Shown piece after piece: positions 23,841-37,169 of a stretch of DNA of 64,000 nucleotides. Under the pieces are notes generated by a model. The model worked only from the letters and a program-made list of their open reading frames with translations. It made no database searches and had not been told where the DNA came from. Numbering within the stretch: the first letter of the stretch is position 1; the number at the start of each line of letters is the position of its first letter. The position numbers and the translations under genes are program-made. This DNA comes from Harmothoe impar (Eukaryota > Annelida > Polychaeta > Phyllodocida > Polynoidae): NCBI GenBank assembly GCA_947462335.1, contig OX381705.1, positions 3,214,703 through 3,278,702 on the forward strand, written 5' to 3'.

Positions 23841-26800
23841 AGTCAGGGCTGTTATGGTAAATTTCAAGACATCGATGACCAAGGGCCCAAATTTTGCCCA
23901 GTTGTCATAAATAACATATATTTTGATATCATAAGGGGTGCCAAAGTGAGGGGAGCCTTTGAGGGGCTTATGACCCCTTTTTTGGGTCCTGGTCCATAAA
24001 ATTAGTTAAATTTCTCATAATTGATGCAAATATAACAACTTTATCAATGTTTATGCATAAAAATCAAAAGATTACACCCAACAGTATGTACTTCAAAATG
24101 TTTGAGTGCTATTGAGGTCCCAAGGTCAAGGTCACTTGATCCATGATACTTTATGATTTCAGTGAATAGTTCAACCATTTCTTATATACACTATTTCTTA
24201 TAATTCAAAAGTGAGTGAATGCTTTTAGGTGCTTTGCCTCACAAGATGAACTTCTCATTTAATGTACTAATGTATTGTTAACACTTATTTCGACATAAAC
24301 ATAGGAAATTATTGGTATATGTGAAGAAATATGAAACCTTTGAAAATTAGTTATACTCAAATATGCTTGGTGATTGCCACCTTATGACACATAGTAGCGA
24401 CAGATATCTTACATTACATGATTTTTTAAAGATTTTTTTGGCTATTTGACCTTGACCTACTTTTTATAGATTCCAAAACACAAAAGCTATCTTCACCGTT
24501 TGGAGACTTCCCATGTGAATAATTGATTGCTTTTAAGTTATGATATAGTACATACAAGTGGGGTATTTTGGTTAAAGTAAAGGGAAGGTACTCAGGTATG
24601 TGCTTTTGTACTTAGCGCTAGCCCACACATAGATTCAGAGCAGATTATGAGATAGTTATTTATATATTTTTACTATTGGTGATCAGAAAGATATTCAAAA
24701 TAATTAAAGGTCACCATATAGGCTCAGAGCCTGCCTTTAATTTATAAGTCCAGTAATCTTTGACAATTCTTGCTTGTAAATCATCTCCCTCTGGTATAGA
24801 AACATGAATAAATCTTCCTCAATCAGGGCAATAGGTAGAGCTATGAACATCATTGCACATGATAAAGACTAACATTGTTTCAATGTTGCCTATTATTGTG
24901 ATGCCTTACAATAACTAAAACCATAATTATAGAGGGCTGTGTAACTTGGTACAACTGACTACTGGGAGAGAATGATCTCTTTGTTCACAGATATATATGA
25001 ATTGGATCTCTAGAAATGCTGCTGTTGGAGGCAGTAGGCCATTGGAATATCCCTAGTAGCAAGCCCACATAGGGCCAAATTGTTTTTTGCTAGGGCAGAT
25101 CTCAGTACCTGGGTTTTACCTGGGGCTAGTGGCTTGGATTCAGGCACAGCCTAAACAGGTTGCCTAAATTAGGAAAACCGATTAAAGCCCGTTTTGAGCC
25201 CATAGGTTTTGGTCATTGGGTTTTGGTGCGGCCCCATGAGGGCTGCCTGATGTAGGCGCAGATCAGTTTCAAAGTCAGCTACCTGGTGTGGGCTGAGGTG
25301 GAGTGTGGACAGGTTATGTCATGTGATAGTTTTGGAACATGACACTAGAAGACCCTCACAATACAATATGTAGACATTTTATCCAAACCAGGACCTATTT
25401 TCAGTAGTACAATGAAACAAAAATAGGTTACTAAGTTGCAGGTATTTTAAGCAAACTACAGGTAATAATTAACAGATTTTCTAAAGGTTTTGAAATGTAT
25501 GAAGGTTCCTGTTTGAAAATGACGTACTCCAAGTAGCAATAAACCATAGACCCCATACCTGTCACTTTCAAATTACCTTAAGTAGGGGCACATGCTTCAT
25601 GATTGTAGGAACTATAGGCTCAATGCCAATATGTCCCGTGATCAGATGAATGTGACTTGTCTCATCTGCATGGCTCAAAACTGATGATCATACTTCATGC
25701 TTGTCCATAAATGGATAGGAAGAGTATGATTCAGCCTTGGGTGCATTAATTAGCAGCACTTGATATTTTCTTGTCAATAATTGTTCAGTGTGGGCTTGCT
25801 GTTGTGGAGGGCAGAATGTTTTCATTCTCTCAGTCTCAGAGGAGGGGAGGGTTGGACTTTATGCTAGGCTGCCAGCTAGAGAGGTTGAGGCCCTTTCAGG
25901 ACAATTCTGGAGCAACAGCATAAATAAATCATATCTATACCAGTAGGCATATACCCTCTTTAATATAATACTGACCTCAAACACATTGCTGAGTAGTATA
26001 AGCATCAGTATGAAGCAGTAAGACATATAGATAACATAGTGTACATGGCAGGAATCTTAATTTTCTTAAGATTTTGTATGGAGAAGTATCTCAAAATCCA
26101 AGATGGCTGCCACATAGGGTCTACAAAATAATTTGATTGAATTCACTGACCTCATACTTGCACTCTTCAAATTGTTATTTGTTTTCCTAAGTTAATTAGA
26201 AACAAAGAACTCTTTCAAGTTTTCGTTAGAAGCCATTTAGGAATATGGAGGCCATATTTGATAGGAATTTGAAATTGACTGGCCTCAAGTTTCAAATCCC
26301 TTTTCATGTTTGTAAGCATAAGTCTACTGAGTCTCATTGATCTAGTTTTATTTGTTCCTATGTTTTCCCAATTTATAAGAATACAAGGGTAATTAACTAG
26401 TTAATCATTGTTTTGCATGAATTATGCTAATGAGGTAAAACTGAAAATTTGAAATCTGGTGTAGTTTTATTCACAAGAGCTTTTTCTTCAAGAACTGACC
26501 CTTTTTGAATATACATATGGGTGTTTTTGCCACCATTGCCATGCTAAATGAGGTAATTTACCTGATCTAATTAGATACACTAATTACAGGCCTAGGTATG
26601 AAAATGCCAGAATGGCCCCAAGCAGATTCTGATTCTCTGGTAAAAACTGAATAAGAATCACTCATTGTGCATGTATGATTGCGGTGAGCAGAATAAAGAA
26701 TTGACCTGTTCATTGTGAGCAGTTTGCAATTTTAACAGAGTTCACTAAAGTGACCACAAGTATGTCATTTCTTAACACTTTACTACGATTAGCATATGCT

Positions 26801-27249
26801 TGCGAAGCTGATGCCCGGGCTATCATCTCCAAGTAATTTTGAAGATCTATGTGTCATTTGTTTGAAACAGGAGTTAATGTTCTAAAGACATTGTTGGAAA
26901 AAGAGGCATTTTTGGAGAATATGACCTTGAAAAATGACCTTGACCTTGAGTAATGAGCATACCCATGAACAATTAACTACATATGTATGTTGTCAGTATC
27001 TCTGAGAGTTTATAGACCTAGACACTACATATTTATGGTGATAACGTAAGTCATACCAGTTCCAGACTTTTAATTTTTTTCATGAAAAAATCTAAGTTTA
27101 CAAGGGGCCCCTCGGCCCCCTGGCCATAGTTTTTGTTGGCACCCCTTCTGAAATCATTAATTACATATTTTTCTATCCATAAAAAAAAATTGGTGCTTTG
27201 GTCACATCTGTCTTGAAATGGCCCTGGCCGATGCATAACAGCCCTGACT
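23841..27249. mobile_element. 3.4-kb non-autonomous element with AGTCAGGGCTGTTATG ends
   Basis: The first 16 bases, AGTCAGGGCTGTTATG, are exactly inverted at the right end, and similarity continues patchily for about 150 bp (ATTTCAAGACA, AAGGGGTGCCA). CAGGG ends are common in hAT, but the flanks only support a TA duplication at best (T23840/A23841 and T27249/A27250), so the superfamily is open. The interior is AT-rich with no frame longer than about 60-70 codons and no transposase motif that I can see. Confidence 0.5.
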
Positions 27250-27334
27250 ATGATAGGTAGAGGGCAATAGAATACATTTTCCAAGTTTGAAGTTTGATCT
27301 GGCAGCCTTTCATTGCCCTCTAAGGGATACATAC

Positions 27335-27776
27335 CATAAAACCTCTAACCTCATAAACATATTCGCACCCAATCTTTGGATCTGATTATCGTGACTTTTG
27401 TACTGTACCATAGGAGCAAATACTCGCATATTCACCTAACCCTGACTCTGTGCTGCTCCTATAAGCCGCACTGGCAATCTGATTCGCATACTAGCCACAG
27501 CCTATACGTGAGGTTTCATGGTAATGCTTTAATGTATGATGCCTTTGTTGGTATGGTACATTGGTGCTAGTCCTGTTTCTCAGATACCGTAAAACCCCTG
27601 CTTTATTTTTCCTATAAGACAGGTGTTTTTTCAAGATTGGGGGGGGGGGGGGTTAAACATTAGATTACAGTGAAAACATTTTGAAAGGTTTTTTGTACAA
27701 GGCAGATTTTTTTCCCAACCTGGGGGATCTTCCTAAAGGGAGGGGGGGCATCTAAAAGGTTCAGTTTTACGGTATA
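27335..27776. mobile_element. Two adjacent TTTTACGG-type MITEs
   Basis: 27335-27590 starts CCATAAAACCTCTAACC and contains CCTATAAGCCGCACTGGC. 27588-27776 starts ACCGTAAAACCCC and ends GTTTTACGGTA. Both belong to a family with TA at the outside and CCGTAAAACC ends, also seen at 31916 and 36393. Confidence 0.6.
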
Positions 27777-27780
27777 CCCG

Positions 27781-29200
27781 TATACTGACTTTCTGGACAT
27801 TCCCTTAATACCAGTATATTTCCTGTTCATCATACATAGTATATATATGAGTAGGTACCACGGGTAGTTTGAAGAAACCCTTACCTGAACAAAATTGTTA
27901 TACTGGTTAGGAAGCTGATAAAGAATGCTGAAGAATGATGGTAACTATGTTAAGATCCGTTCAGTAGTTAATTTTATATGAATTTTCGAAAAATAAAAGT
28001 TTCAGCCATTTAGCATTTTTCATTTTCAATAGCCAATGGGCCAATTTCAGAGTGATATTACACTTATTTTGATGATAATTCGCAGTTGAAAAATGATATT
28101 TCCCAATCAACTATATATGGACATTGCATAAATATCTTCAGAATATGTTCAGACATATTTGTATTGAAATATTGTACCCTCTAACATGGCAGAAATACCA
28201 ATCCCTTACCACTGAAAATGGCCATTCTGCCATTTTGACCCCATACCTAATTCAAGGAATACATACTTGAGGACTTTGCTATTACATGTAATGTGTCTAC
28301 ATGTTACATAGAGCATGAATAATTTTTGTCAGATCATTTTCTATGTGTATCTTTTGAGTCATATTCATTTAAAAATGGCAAGATCACTAATATGTACGTT
28401 TGTCACAAATGCTATACTGCAAATGGTGCCATAGATTGTTAACTAGCAGTACAATCCTCTTGTAATTCGAAACACATACTACCCATGACATGTCAACATC
28501 AATACCATAATACAAGTTTTTGGAAATTAGCTTTATTTTTTTTAAGCTTACCAGTATGCTATATAGGATTTGTATAGAAAAATAACTATGATTTAATTTT
28601 GCCACTGCACCATCCATAGGATTGCTTAGCTCTCTTCACATGGTTGTAATAACTATTTTAAACTTCAGTGTGAGGGGCGGGACGAACATTTTTTTTCAAT
28701 AATAATATGTTTTTTAACCTAATATTTTCTATTAAATGCTACAAAAGTTTTGATTTTTAATAATTTGTGTTCGTCCCAGGGACCACAGTGAAGCCTGATG
28801 TGTATCCTAATCAATGGTGCTGGTATATTTCATGTGCAATGTATGGTGCAATGGGAAATTCAGTTTATATGAGAGAGAGTCAAATCAGCAGCAGGAAAAC
28901 AGGTGACAAAACCTGTAATTTGACCCAAAGTGACCCCCAGTGAAGATCCATTTGCACATGTATAGCAAGTACAACCTACTTAATACCAATGATATTTCAA
29001 ACAAGCAGATCCATACCTTTCTATTGAGGGGTTTGAGATTTCTGTGCATTCATTTTCCTTGTCTCTGGAGGCTTGTAAAGATTGACATTTTTTCTCTGAG
29101 GATCGGCGATTTCGCAGCTATGACTCGCTTATGCGCGGTACCTAATATGAGATAGCGTTGGTGTTTAAAACGTTTCATCTCAGCTGGATCATAGCCTGAT
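27781..29200. other. AT-rich intergenic, no gene recognised
   Basis: No long ORF and no domain. A small inverted pair GGGACGAACATTTTTTT / AATTTGTGTTCGTCCC sits at 28679-28780, perhaps a short MITE. Confidence 0.4.
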
Positions 29201-29220
29201 GGATAAGGTGATAGCATCCT

Positions 29221-29400
29221 CTTCTGCTGAACTAAACCACAAACTGACAGTCGCACCAGATGGCAACCATTATGGAGGTTGTCTCTACCTACGCCATCCA
29301 TATTGAAACTTACAGGGATTTATATCAGTTCTCTCTGCTATGTGATAGTAGTGAAATCTTGTTTTTGTCTGTGGTAAGAACTTACAACCTACACAAAGTA
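29221..29400 (+). pseudogene. Partial copy of the MRI1 last exon end and 3' flank
   Basis: CTGCTGAACTAAACCACAA is the end of the MRI1 last exon (3606-3624). It is followed by changed sequence, loss of the stop region and then the same 3' flank (GATGGCAACCATTATGG, CTACGCCATCCATATTGAA, CTCTCTGCTATGTGATAG). Only about 10 codons of coding origin remain. It shows that one duplication unit started inside MRI1. Confidence 0.75.
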
Positions 29401-29990
29401 AATCATCTGGTTTAAACCTGTTGGCACAAATACAGCATTCGTGCATGTAACTTGAACGATGTAATTACAATAATCTAGATGAAATAGATTATTTGATATT
29501 CCTTCATGGTTCGAAGAAGTTTGGATATAATTGATTAAGGTTCATCATTGAAAATCAATATGTTCTCTGATGTGACACATTTATATAGAAACAGACAATT
29601 GGAACAAAGTACCAGCCAGCTCCATTGGCAGTCTATGCTATTTTATTATGCAGAAATCATTTACAGGTACATTTAGGCATTACTCTTGACTAACTGGTAG
29701 CTAAAGAGAGACTCAGTTAAACACACGCTTCCTGATAACACGGGACTGACTTCCCGCAGCCCGCGTCGACCTGATGTGTGTATGAATATTACCAGAAAAT
29801 TGTGGCCGGTAAAACCGACCAAAAAGTCATCGAAATCAAAAACATTCATTTTTGTCTTTCCCCAGGAAATATGATACAGAAGGAATAAGATTAGCAGTAC
29901 CATTGGATAGAAGTTGAGTTTAAAATACTGAATGTCCTTGGATGGAAATGCTCCATGAAAGGGCCGTTTCCTGGGCCAAATTTTTCCTTT

Positions 29991-32900
29991 TCACTCCACT
30001 GCAAGCACCCTGAAGGCAGTTTTAACATAATTCTCATCGTTCGGTGGCTTCCGTACGTTTTTGATGTAGTTATTCATACACCCAATACTGCACATCTTGG
30101 TGTAGTAGGTCTGAAACAAAAACAATAATAAACAAATGTCGTAACAAGCGGAGAAATTACTAGTCAAGTTACAAAGTTACAAAAAACAGCCCAAATTGAT
30201 TAATTTTTCAAAAGAATGTTAAACAACTTTACATTCAAACCAATAGAGGTAGTAGGTCTAATGATTCCTTAACATTGTTCTTCATCTAACAGTGTAAATG
30301 CCACTGCATCGTAATTCATGTAACGGGTCTCTATGTTATAAGAAATGTATCCCCTCAGGGAAAAAATACATGAAAGAACAAACGTACAGTTGGCTCTGGC
30401 AACCAGAGCTGCATTCATGCATCATGATTACAAATGAGCATATTGCATCATAGAGTATGCTGTCCCTTAAGGGTAAATATTGCACCAAGAAGTAATGCGA
30501 GGTATCTGTAGGTATGAATGTACCTTAATAAGGGGGTAGTCGGCCATCTTGTCAGCACCAAAGTAGTCAGCGATGGACAGCAGGGCCTCCATTAAACCCA
30601 GGTCTGCCAGTGTTAGCCCGTCACCCACAAGGAATCCACTGCTGCTCTTCTCCAGCGCCTGGGGTGGAAGGAAGGTATTTTTGTATAACAACATTTTTAA
30701 TATTATTTTTGAGTGTCTTAATCTATCAATTAAATTGATAGATTTTTTTATATAGAACATAACCAGATTCTAGTCTCATTTTTCAATGAAGTTTGATTTG
30801 ACCTGTATGCCTGTACTAAGATGGCTACTTTGTTTTTTGGAATTTTGAAGGCTTAAAATGCATTTTTCGTTTTGGTGAAATGGATTTTTGGAATCTACAC
30901 CCCAAAATTGACCTAAAAAAGTGTTATAACAAATTTCACTCAGAAATGCTCCTAGAAATAAGAAAAGCTGATTTTGACTCCAGTCTAATATTCTTGTAAA
31001 ATCATACTGCATGACTGTTTGCATTTAGGTAAATCAACTACGCTGAAAGAAACACTTTTTTTTACCAATTTTCTTAAAGGATTTTGAGACAAAATTCCTC
31101 CCATTTTCCTATAATTTTCAGAAAAAATATAATTTTCAGAAAAAATATATTTCAGTTTAAAAAAAGTGTTCTTTGGTAGAAAAAACACAAAAATGCCTTC
31201 CAAAAAAAAAAAAAAAAATAGGGTCGCTAGGGATACCTGACCACAACTTCTTTTTTTTGGCCTTAGTTTCAAGCAAATGCCACTTAAAGCCACTGGAATG
31301 TAGTCCTGATCTTGCCATGAATTTACATAACTGAACTTTAAAGTGTTCCTTTAAGGTATTTTAGATTTGATTGAATGCAACCATTCATGCAGTGTCATGT
31401 CTTCAATATATTTTTTGAGGGTTCTAATCCTTTTCTTTAACTAATTCATTAACTGATATAAAACCTTGTTTTCAATGAACTGTAGTTCTTTCTTGAAGTT
31501 TGAATGAATTGTCTCAGTTTCCATATTAATGTTATTGCAACAAAGGTGACATTAGACTATCATATAGGAGGGTAACAATGTTTAAAAACAGTTTTGTGTA
31601 TCAAATGTTTACCAGAACATGCCAAACTCATACCTTGCTGTAAATTGGCAGAAACTTTGGGAAGCTTTTCTCCACCACTGCCTTTATCTCATCCACTGTG
31701 CCCCTGACCTTCATGCCCATAAAAGGCATGTAGAAGTCCCGGCTGCCTTCAAAGTACATGTCCACCCTACAACAATACAATGGTGTGTACTTTGATTAAT
31801 TGAATATACATATTATTATATACTATCAGTCAAAAGATTGTGCTACCGTAACTTTACGCGTAGAAACCTCAGCTAATACAGGAGTCAACAACAAGTGTGG
31901 TTTGGTGCGGTAGTACCGTAAAACCCCGCCTATAAGCCGAATTTCTTTTGGCGTTTTTATTTTCTAGAAGCCAAATTTTTTCCTCAAAAGTCACATTCGG
32001 ATTATAGGCGGGGTTTTGTCAAAGTATACTTGAGAAAATCGTGTAGAAAAGTACATAAACTTGGTTAGTAATTTTACTAGATTCACATATCATTTTCACG
32101 TGAAGTATACATGGTAAACCAATGACACACGGCATTTCAGTTGAATAAAAGGATCAAAATCTGTTCTAATACTCTTTTTGGTAGTCTCAAGTAGGGGGTC
32201 AGGGGGTCCCTATGACCCCAAAAGTCACATTCGGCTTATAGGCGGGGTTCTCTTAAATGTTACAATGATTTCATATAGGCCGAATTTTTTTCTTTAAACT
32301 CACTTTCGGCTTATAGGCGGGGTCGGCTTATAGGCGGGGTTTTACGGTAGTCATAATTTATCAGGAGACTAGATTTTTGTGCTTCACATTTTATTTATTG
32401 ATTGACTTAGTGCTTTTCAATAATAAATCAGAATAAATTTCTAATACTTCCTGTCAAAATGTAGGTTAATAACTTTAATGAAAATCTTCATTACTTAGAA
32501 GCAAAGTTATGATCGGAAAGGTAATATTCAATGATTTTTGATTACTTGCCCAGGCTCATATTCTGGCCGTGGCATATATAAGACCTAGCACCACTTTTGG
32601 CCTGGGTTATACTGGGACTAGGGTTATATTCAGGGCCCACCTTATAAAAGGGGCAGGATTATATATCTGGGGCCCACCTTATAAACGAGGCAGGATTATA
32701 TTCGTGGCCCAGCTTACAGATGGGGAAATACGGTGTGTGTTGAGTCTGTATAGATTCCACCAGATGCGGGTCAGGTCAGGAGGTGCGTGGGTGCATGGGT
32801 AGGTGGGAGGGCCCCAATGTTGACCCATCTATGTAAACACCAATGGGTAAACATGGAGAAACCCCATGTTTAGTTAGAGTGTTTACCCTTCATAACGGTG

Positions 32901-34827
32901 AATCCACACCGGGTTTCTGTGTAAACTGTCTGTGTCTATAGACAGCAGAAATAATGATGTTCATATTGATGCAGTATATGTATAATGAGGGAGCATTCCT
33001 GTAGTTATTACTCTAAACATAGATATTTTTGCGCCGTTCATATTTCCGTGATTTTTAAAAATCTGTGAAAATATATACAAAGCAAATATTTATACAGTAT
33101 TGAACTAAAAAGCAAAATCTTATTTTATCGAATTTTAATACCAGCAAAAATTTCTTTTTCGCAAATTCGCGAAAATGTATACATTCTGAAATATCTACAT
33201 TTACAATATGTTCTTGTGTAAACTAGGTTGCTGTGCATATCTCTAAGGGTTCTCTGTCAACAGTTATCTATGAATGCAGCCCTGACAAGCCCAACCTAGC
33301 CGGTTGATACAGTAAACTCGCCAGGCCTGCAATCATATATCATGCATACAAATACAATATTCAGACACTATGGCGCCCTAAAGGGTTAAATAATGAGAAA
33401 GTAAACCACTGTACTTGATATAAACTCACCATGCTTTCTCAGTGGCATTCTTGCCATCAAGTCCTGCTTTGCCAGTCACGTAACGTATGATGGCATTAGT
33501 CTGCACGATCTTTAATCCATCAACTTTCAGCAGCGGTACTGCATTAAAAAGCAGCTCTCCATCTGTGAATAAATTAAAGTTACAACTAAAAATTCCAACA
33601 CAATAAACTTTGGCAGATGCATTGTATACGAATCTATAGGAATATATATACATATATATTGACAGTAACTTATTATTCTCCTTGTCCACCTCGGCGATGG
33701 CTTCAGTTCAGAGATAATAGGCACTAGATGTAAACAGCCTTAACCACCTATGACCTTGATTTATTTAGTATTGTGCAAAATCAGTATAGGATCAGTGTGA
33801 AATCTGTATATCAGTGTACAATCAATATAGGATCAGTATAGAATCAGTGTGCAAGCAGTGTAGAAGTGTAATATCAGTAAAGAATAAGTGTAGGGTAAGT
33901 ATAGAATCACATGTAGAATCAGTATAAAATCAGTGTTAAACCAGTATAGAACCAGTATACAATCTGTATATAACCAGTATGGAATCAGTATAGAATCAGT
34001 ATCGAAACAGTGTAGAATCAGTATAGATTCTGTGTATAACCAGAATGGAACCAGTATAGAATCAGTATAAAATAAGTATCGAAACAGTATAGAATCAGTA
34101 TAGATTCTGTGAATAACCAGAGTAGAATCAGTATAGAATATAGCATAATAATATAGAATAACTAGTATATCAGTAAAGTATCAGTGCGGAATAAGTGTCA
34201 TTACCAGCAATCATCTTCAGCATCTGTTCACGTTCTGTCAGATAGACTTCTTTAAACTGAAAAATAATAATTGCATTTTTGTGGAGATACTTGATTCATT
34301 TATTCCAGATTCATTTCTTAAACTGATCTATTTTAAAAAGAAATAAAAGACCCTAATACAGTTTTCTTGACAAAACTAAGCTGGGGACATTAGGCTCGTT
34401 GAGGGTTGAAAAACAAAAGGCATAATGGAGATTTGGTACAAAAGAATCAGTGGGAGACAAAGAAATTGATCAAAAGATATCTAAAATGAGTAAACTACAC
34501 TTTACTTCAACCTTGCCAACCTGATTAATAAAAAATGCAAATAAATCATACTGTATTTTTTCTGTTTGTGTGGGTAACACTGAGGTTGGGTGGCATGTCT
34601 AAGTCGGGATATTGTCCGGCCGGTGATGCGGTAGAGCATGGATCTTTACCTCGCATGTCTACTAGACTGAGTCAGGCACCGTGATATTCAGAAGTGTGTA
34701 AAATAAGACAAGTGTGCTGTAATATCTGCCCCTGACGTACCTTCATGTTGGCCGCACACAGCACCATGCGGATGATTTCTGCGCGACCGCGGCCGTTGAA
34801 GTAAGTCAGGACTGCCTCCTCGGTCAT
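29991..34827 (-). CDS. Alpha-type glutathione S-transferase, gene C (6 exons, 219 aa)
   Basis: Exons in coding order: 34741-34827, 34205-34256, 33430-33562, 31634-31766, 30524-30658 and 29991-30110. Begins MTEEAVLTYFNGRGRAEI, the only member with Thr2. Tyr9, Arg15, Ala54-Val55-Pro56, Gln67-Thr68 and Asp101 are all in place. Exon 4 is 3 bp longer than in the other four genes (MKVRGTVDEIKAV), matching the 133-bp relic at 5230-5362. Exon 5 ends in Lys (YPLIK) instead of Met and has GDGLTLADL in place of GEKLTLADL. It is the most divergent of the five. Introns 3 and 4 are long and hold MITEs. A minisatellite lies about 190 bp upstream of the ATG. Confidence 0.92.
31916..32347. mobile_element. TA-flanked MITE with CCGTAAAACC ends, in GST gene C intron 3
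   Basis: CCGTAAAACCCCGCCTATAA at the left is mirrored at the right as TTATAGGCGGGGTTTTACGG; TA flanks both sides (31914-31915, 32348-32349). The subterminal motif CTTATAGGCGGGGT recurs several times inside. A TA duplication fits Tc1/mariner-type MITEs. Confidence 0.8.
33010..33215. mobile_element. MITE, GTAAACSTAGATA family (copy 2)
   Basis: CTAAACATAGATATTTTTGC at the left and GAAATATCTACATTTACA at the right; body as in 13610 and 40065. Intron 3 of gene C. Confidence 0.65.
33775..34190. repeat. 11-bp tandem repeat in intron 2 of GST gene C
   Basis: A degenerate array of about 11 bp (CAGTATAGAAT and variants CAGTGTAGAAT, CAGTATAAAAT), roughly 35 units, between exons 3 and 2. The same repeat sits in intron 2 of D and E and as a few units in A and B. 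Confidence 0.85.
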
Positions 34828-35015
34828 GGCTCACAAGGACAGTGGAGTACAATGGGAGAAGTCTGAAATGGACTCTGAAATACAGAGGTGTGAACTGAAG
34901 GTAGCCCTAGGTCTGACTAACTGTGAGGCCTTCTGCACGTTCCGGTGCCTGGATCTAGGTCACACAACCCACGTGTTTGTTGTATTGACATGGATGTTTT
35001 ATACAGGAGCTGCTA

Positions 35016-35775
35016 CGTGTGTTTGCTGCAGGACAAACTTACCCTGGTGCCTGGACATCCACTATACAGCAGCCCCTACCTGTGTTTGCTGCAGGACAAA
35101 CTCACCCTGGTGCCTAGACATCCATTATACAGCAGGCCCTACCTGTGTTTGCTGCAGGGAGGACAAACTCACCCTGGTGCCTGGACATCCATTATACAGC
35201 AGCCCCTACCTGTGTCTGCTGCAGGGAGGACAAACTCACCCTGGTGCCTGGACATCCATTATACAGCAGCCCCTACCTGTGTCTGCTGCAGGGAGGACAA
35301 ACTCACCCTGGTGCCTGGACATCCATTATACAGCAGCCCCTACCTGTGTCTGCTGCAGGACAAACCCACCCTGGTGCCTGGACATCCATTATACAGCAGC
35401 TCCTACCTGTGTCTGCTGCAGGACAAACTCACCCTGGTGCCTGGACATCCATTATACAGCAGCTCCTACCTGTGTCTGCTGCAGGACAAACTCACCCTGG
35501 TGCCTGGACATCCATTATACAGCAGCCCCTACCTGTGTCTGCTTCAGTAGGACAAACTCACCCTGATGCCTGGACATCCATTATACAGCAGCCCCTACCT
35601 GTGTCTGCTGCAGGACAAACTCACCCTGGTGCCTGGACATCCATTATACAGCAGCCCCTACCTGTGTCTGCTGCAGGACAAACTCACCCTGGTGCCTGGA
35701 CATCCATTATACAGCAGCTCCTTCCTGTGTGTGCTGCAGGACAAACTCACCCTGGTGCCTGGACATCCATATTAT
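35016..35775 (+). repeat. 63/67-bp minisatellite upstream of GST gene C
   Basis: About 12 units containing GACAAACTCACCCTGGTGCC and CATTATACAGCAGC and ending CTGCTGCAG. Most are 63 bp; three early units carry an extra GGAG (67 bp). The mainly 63-bp period keeps frames open and produces long spurious frames of 200-246 codons. It lies 190 bp upstream of the gene C start codon, so inside its presumed promoter region. Confidence 0.9.
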
Positions 35776-35834
35776 GCATTATGTGACTATACTTGGGTTA
35801 AAAATCAACACAATTGACTCAGCGACACTACCCT

Positions 35835-36165
35835 TTTAAAATAGACGGAATTGTATTAAATAAAATTTGACACAGCGAAGCAGCACCTTTCTAAAATCGA
35901 CATGGCGACACAGTAGAAGATATGGGTACCTATGTATAGTCACCATTATCTTAGAGCATGCCCATGCCACATTATTTGCTGTGTCATAATAGCTGTGTTG
36001 TCCTGAAATACACATATCCTACACATTCTGATAAACTTCTGTGTGTTACTATAGTTCAAAGGGGAGGGCGAACATTTCCAGCCGGGGGGGGGGGGGTAAA
36101 AATGTTCGCACCTCAATGCAGGATGTTACCAGCCCATCCCTGTAATCAATAATGAACACTCCATT
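35835..36165. repeat. TCGACATGGCGACAC motif and Harbinger-like MITE scrap
   Basis: 35835-35905 carries AAAATCGACATGGCGACAC as at 9.6 kb. 36058-36165 has poly-G and ends AATAATGAACACTCCATT, resembling a worn right half of the GGGAGTGTTCATT MITE. Confidence 0.45.
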
Positions 36166-36392
36166 GGAGAAGCGGGGGCACGCACAGGCCCCAACAGAAA
36201 GAGGGTCTCAGGGGCCTTAGATATCTGTACTATACACTTTAGATTTGATGCTCTATGTGGTCCCAGTAACTTCAACTCGTGGCAGATCAAAACATCATTA
36301 GAAAAAACTAAAATATTTCCTTAAAAGAAGGGATACAGATCCCCAGCGCCCCCATGGATCAGTCCCTGCCTGTACAATACACTTTGATACTA

Positions 36393-36621
36393 CCATAAAA
36401 CCTCGCGTATAAGCCGCGGCTAGTACGTGAATCAGATCGTTGGTGCGGCTTATAGGATCGGCACAGAGTCCAGGTGCGGCCTGTACGCGAGTTTTTGCTC
36501 CTATAGTACAGTACTAAAGCCACCCTACTCAGATCGCTGCTGTGGCTTATAGGAATCAGGATCGGTCCAAAGTCGGGGCGCCGCTTATACGCGAGTTAGT
36601 CTTATACACAAGGTTTTACGG
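36393..36621. mobile_element. TA-flanked MITE with CCATAAAACC/GGTTTTACGG ends
   Basis: Flanked by TA at 36391-36392 and 36622-36623. Interior GTATAAGCCGCGG and GGCTTATAGGA motifs repeat in both orientations, as in the family at 31916. Confidence 0.7.
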
Positions 36622-37169
36622 TAAGCAGGATATGCATCTTTAACATTATGTAGGGCACAGAAGTCTAGGCACCTTGGTGGGTTTGTCCCTATTAGGATGA
36701 GTGTGTTTGCTTAACCTGAAAGTCTGGATATTTCTTTATTCATTTTTTTTACTATTTGTATAGGCAACACCTGTGAGTCCCCTCTACCACAAAGGCCTCT
36801 ATATCTCAAAATCATCCATTTTGTGATATGGGGACCGCATGAAGTCTTTATGTGACAAAACCATTTTCCACACAGGGCTAAACTGAGACATTTAATTTTT
36901 TTATAGAATTTTATTCAGGTACATTAGATATAGTATGTAAATACAGACATTCCAAATTACTCACGACGGATTAATCCGACTCACCCTCTAGTCCTTCTTT
37001 GTCCTTCTTTTGTGTCCTGAATTTCTATTTGAGATAATGTTTCATAGAGAACTCCCCATTGTCAGTAATAACCTGAATCATAATATAAAGCAGACAATAT
37101 CACTACAGTGGTCTTTACCGCCACTAGATACCAATTCTTCACTAACTCTGAGTCTCAGTGCTTCTGTCA

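Noticed and set aside
34600..34690. tRNA-like or SINE A-box candidate (GATGCGGTAGAGCATGG)
   Set aside because: No matching B box and no cloverleaf could be drawn.
34826..35817. Open frames of up to 246 codons with Cys-rich or Leu-rich repeats
   Set aside because: They arise from the 63-bp minisatellite; the frame changes at each 67-bp unit and the start lies antisense to GST exon 1.
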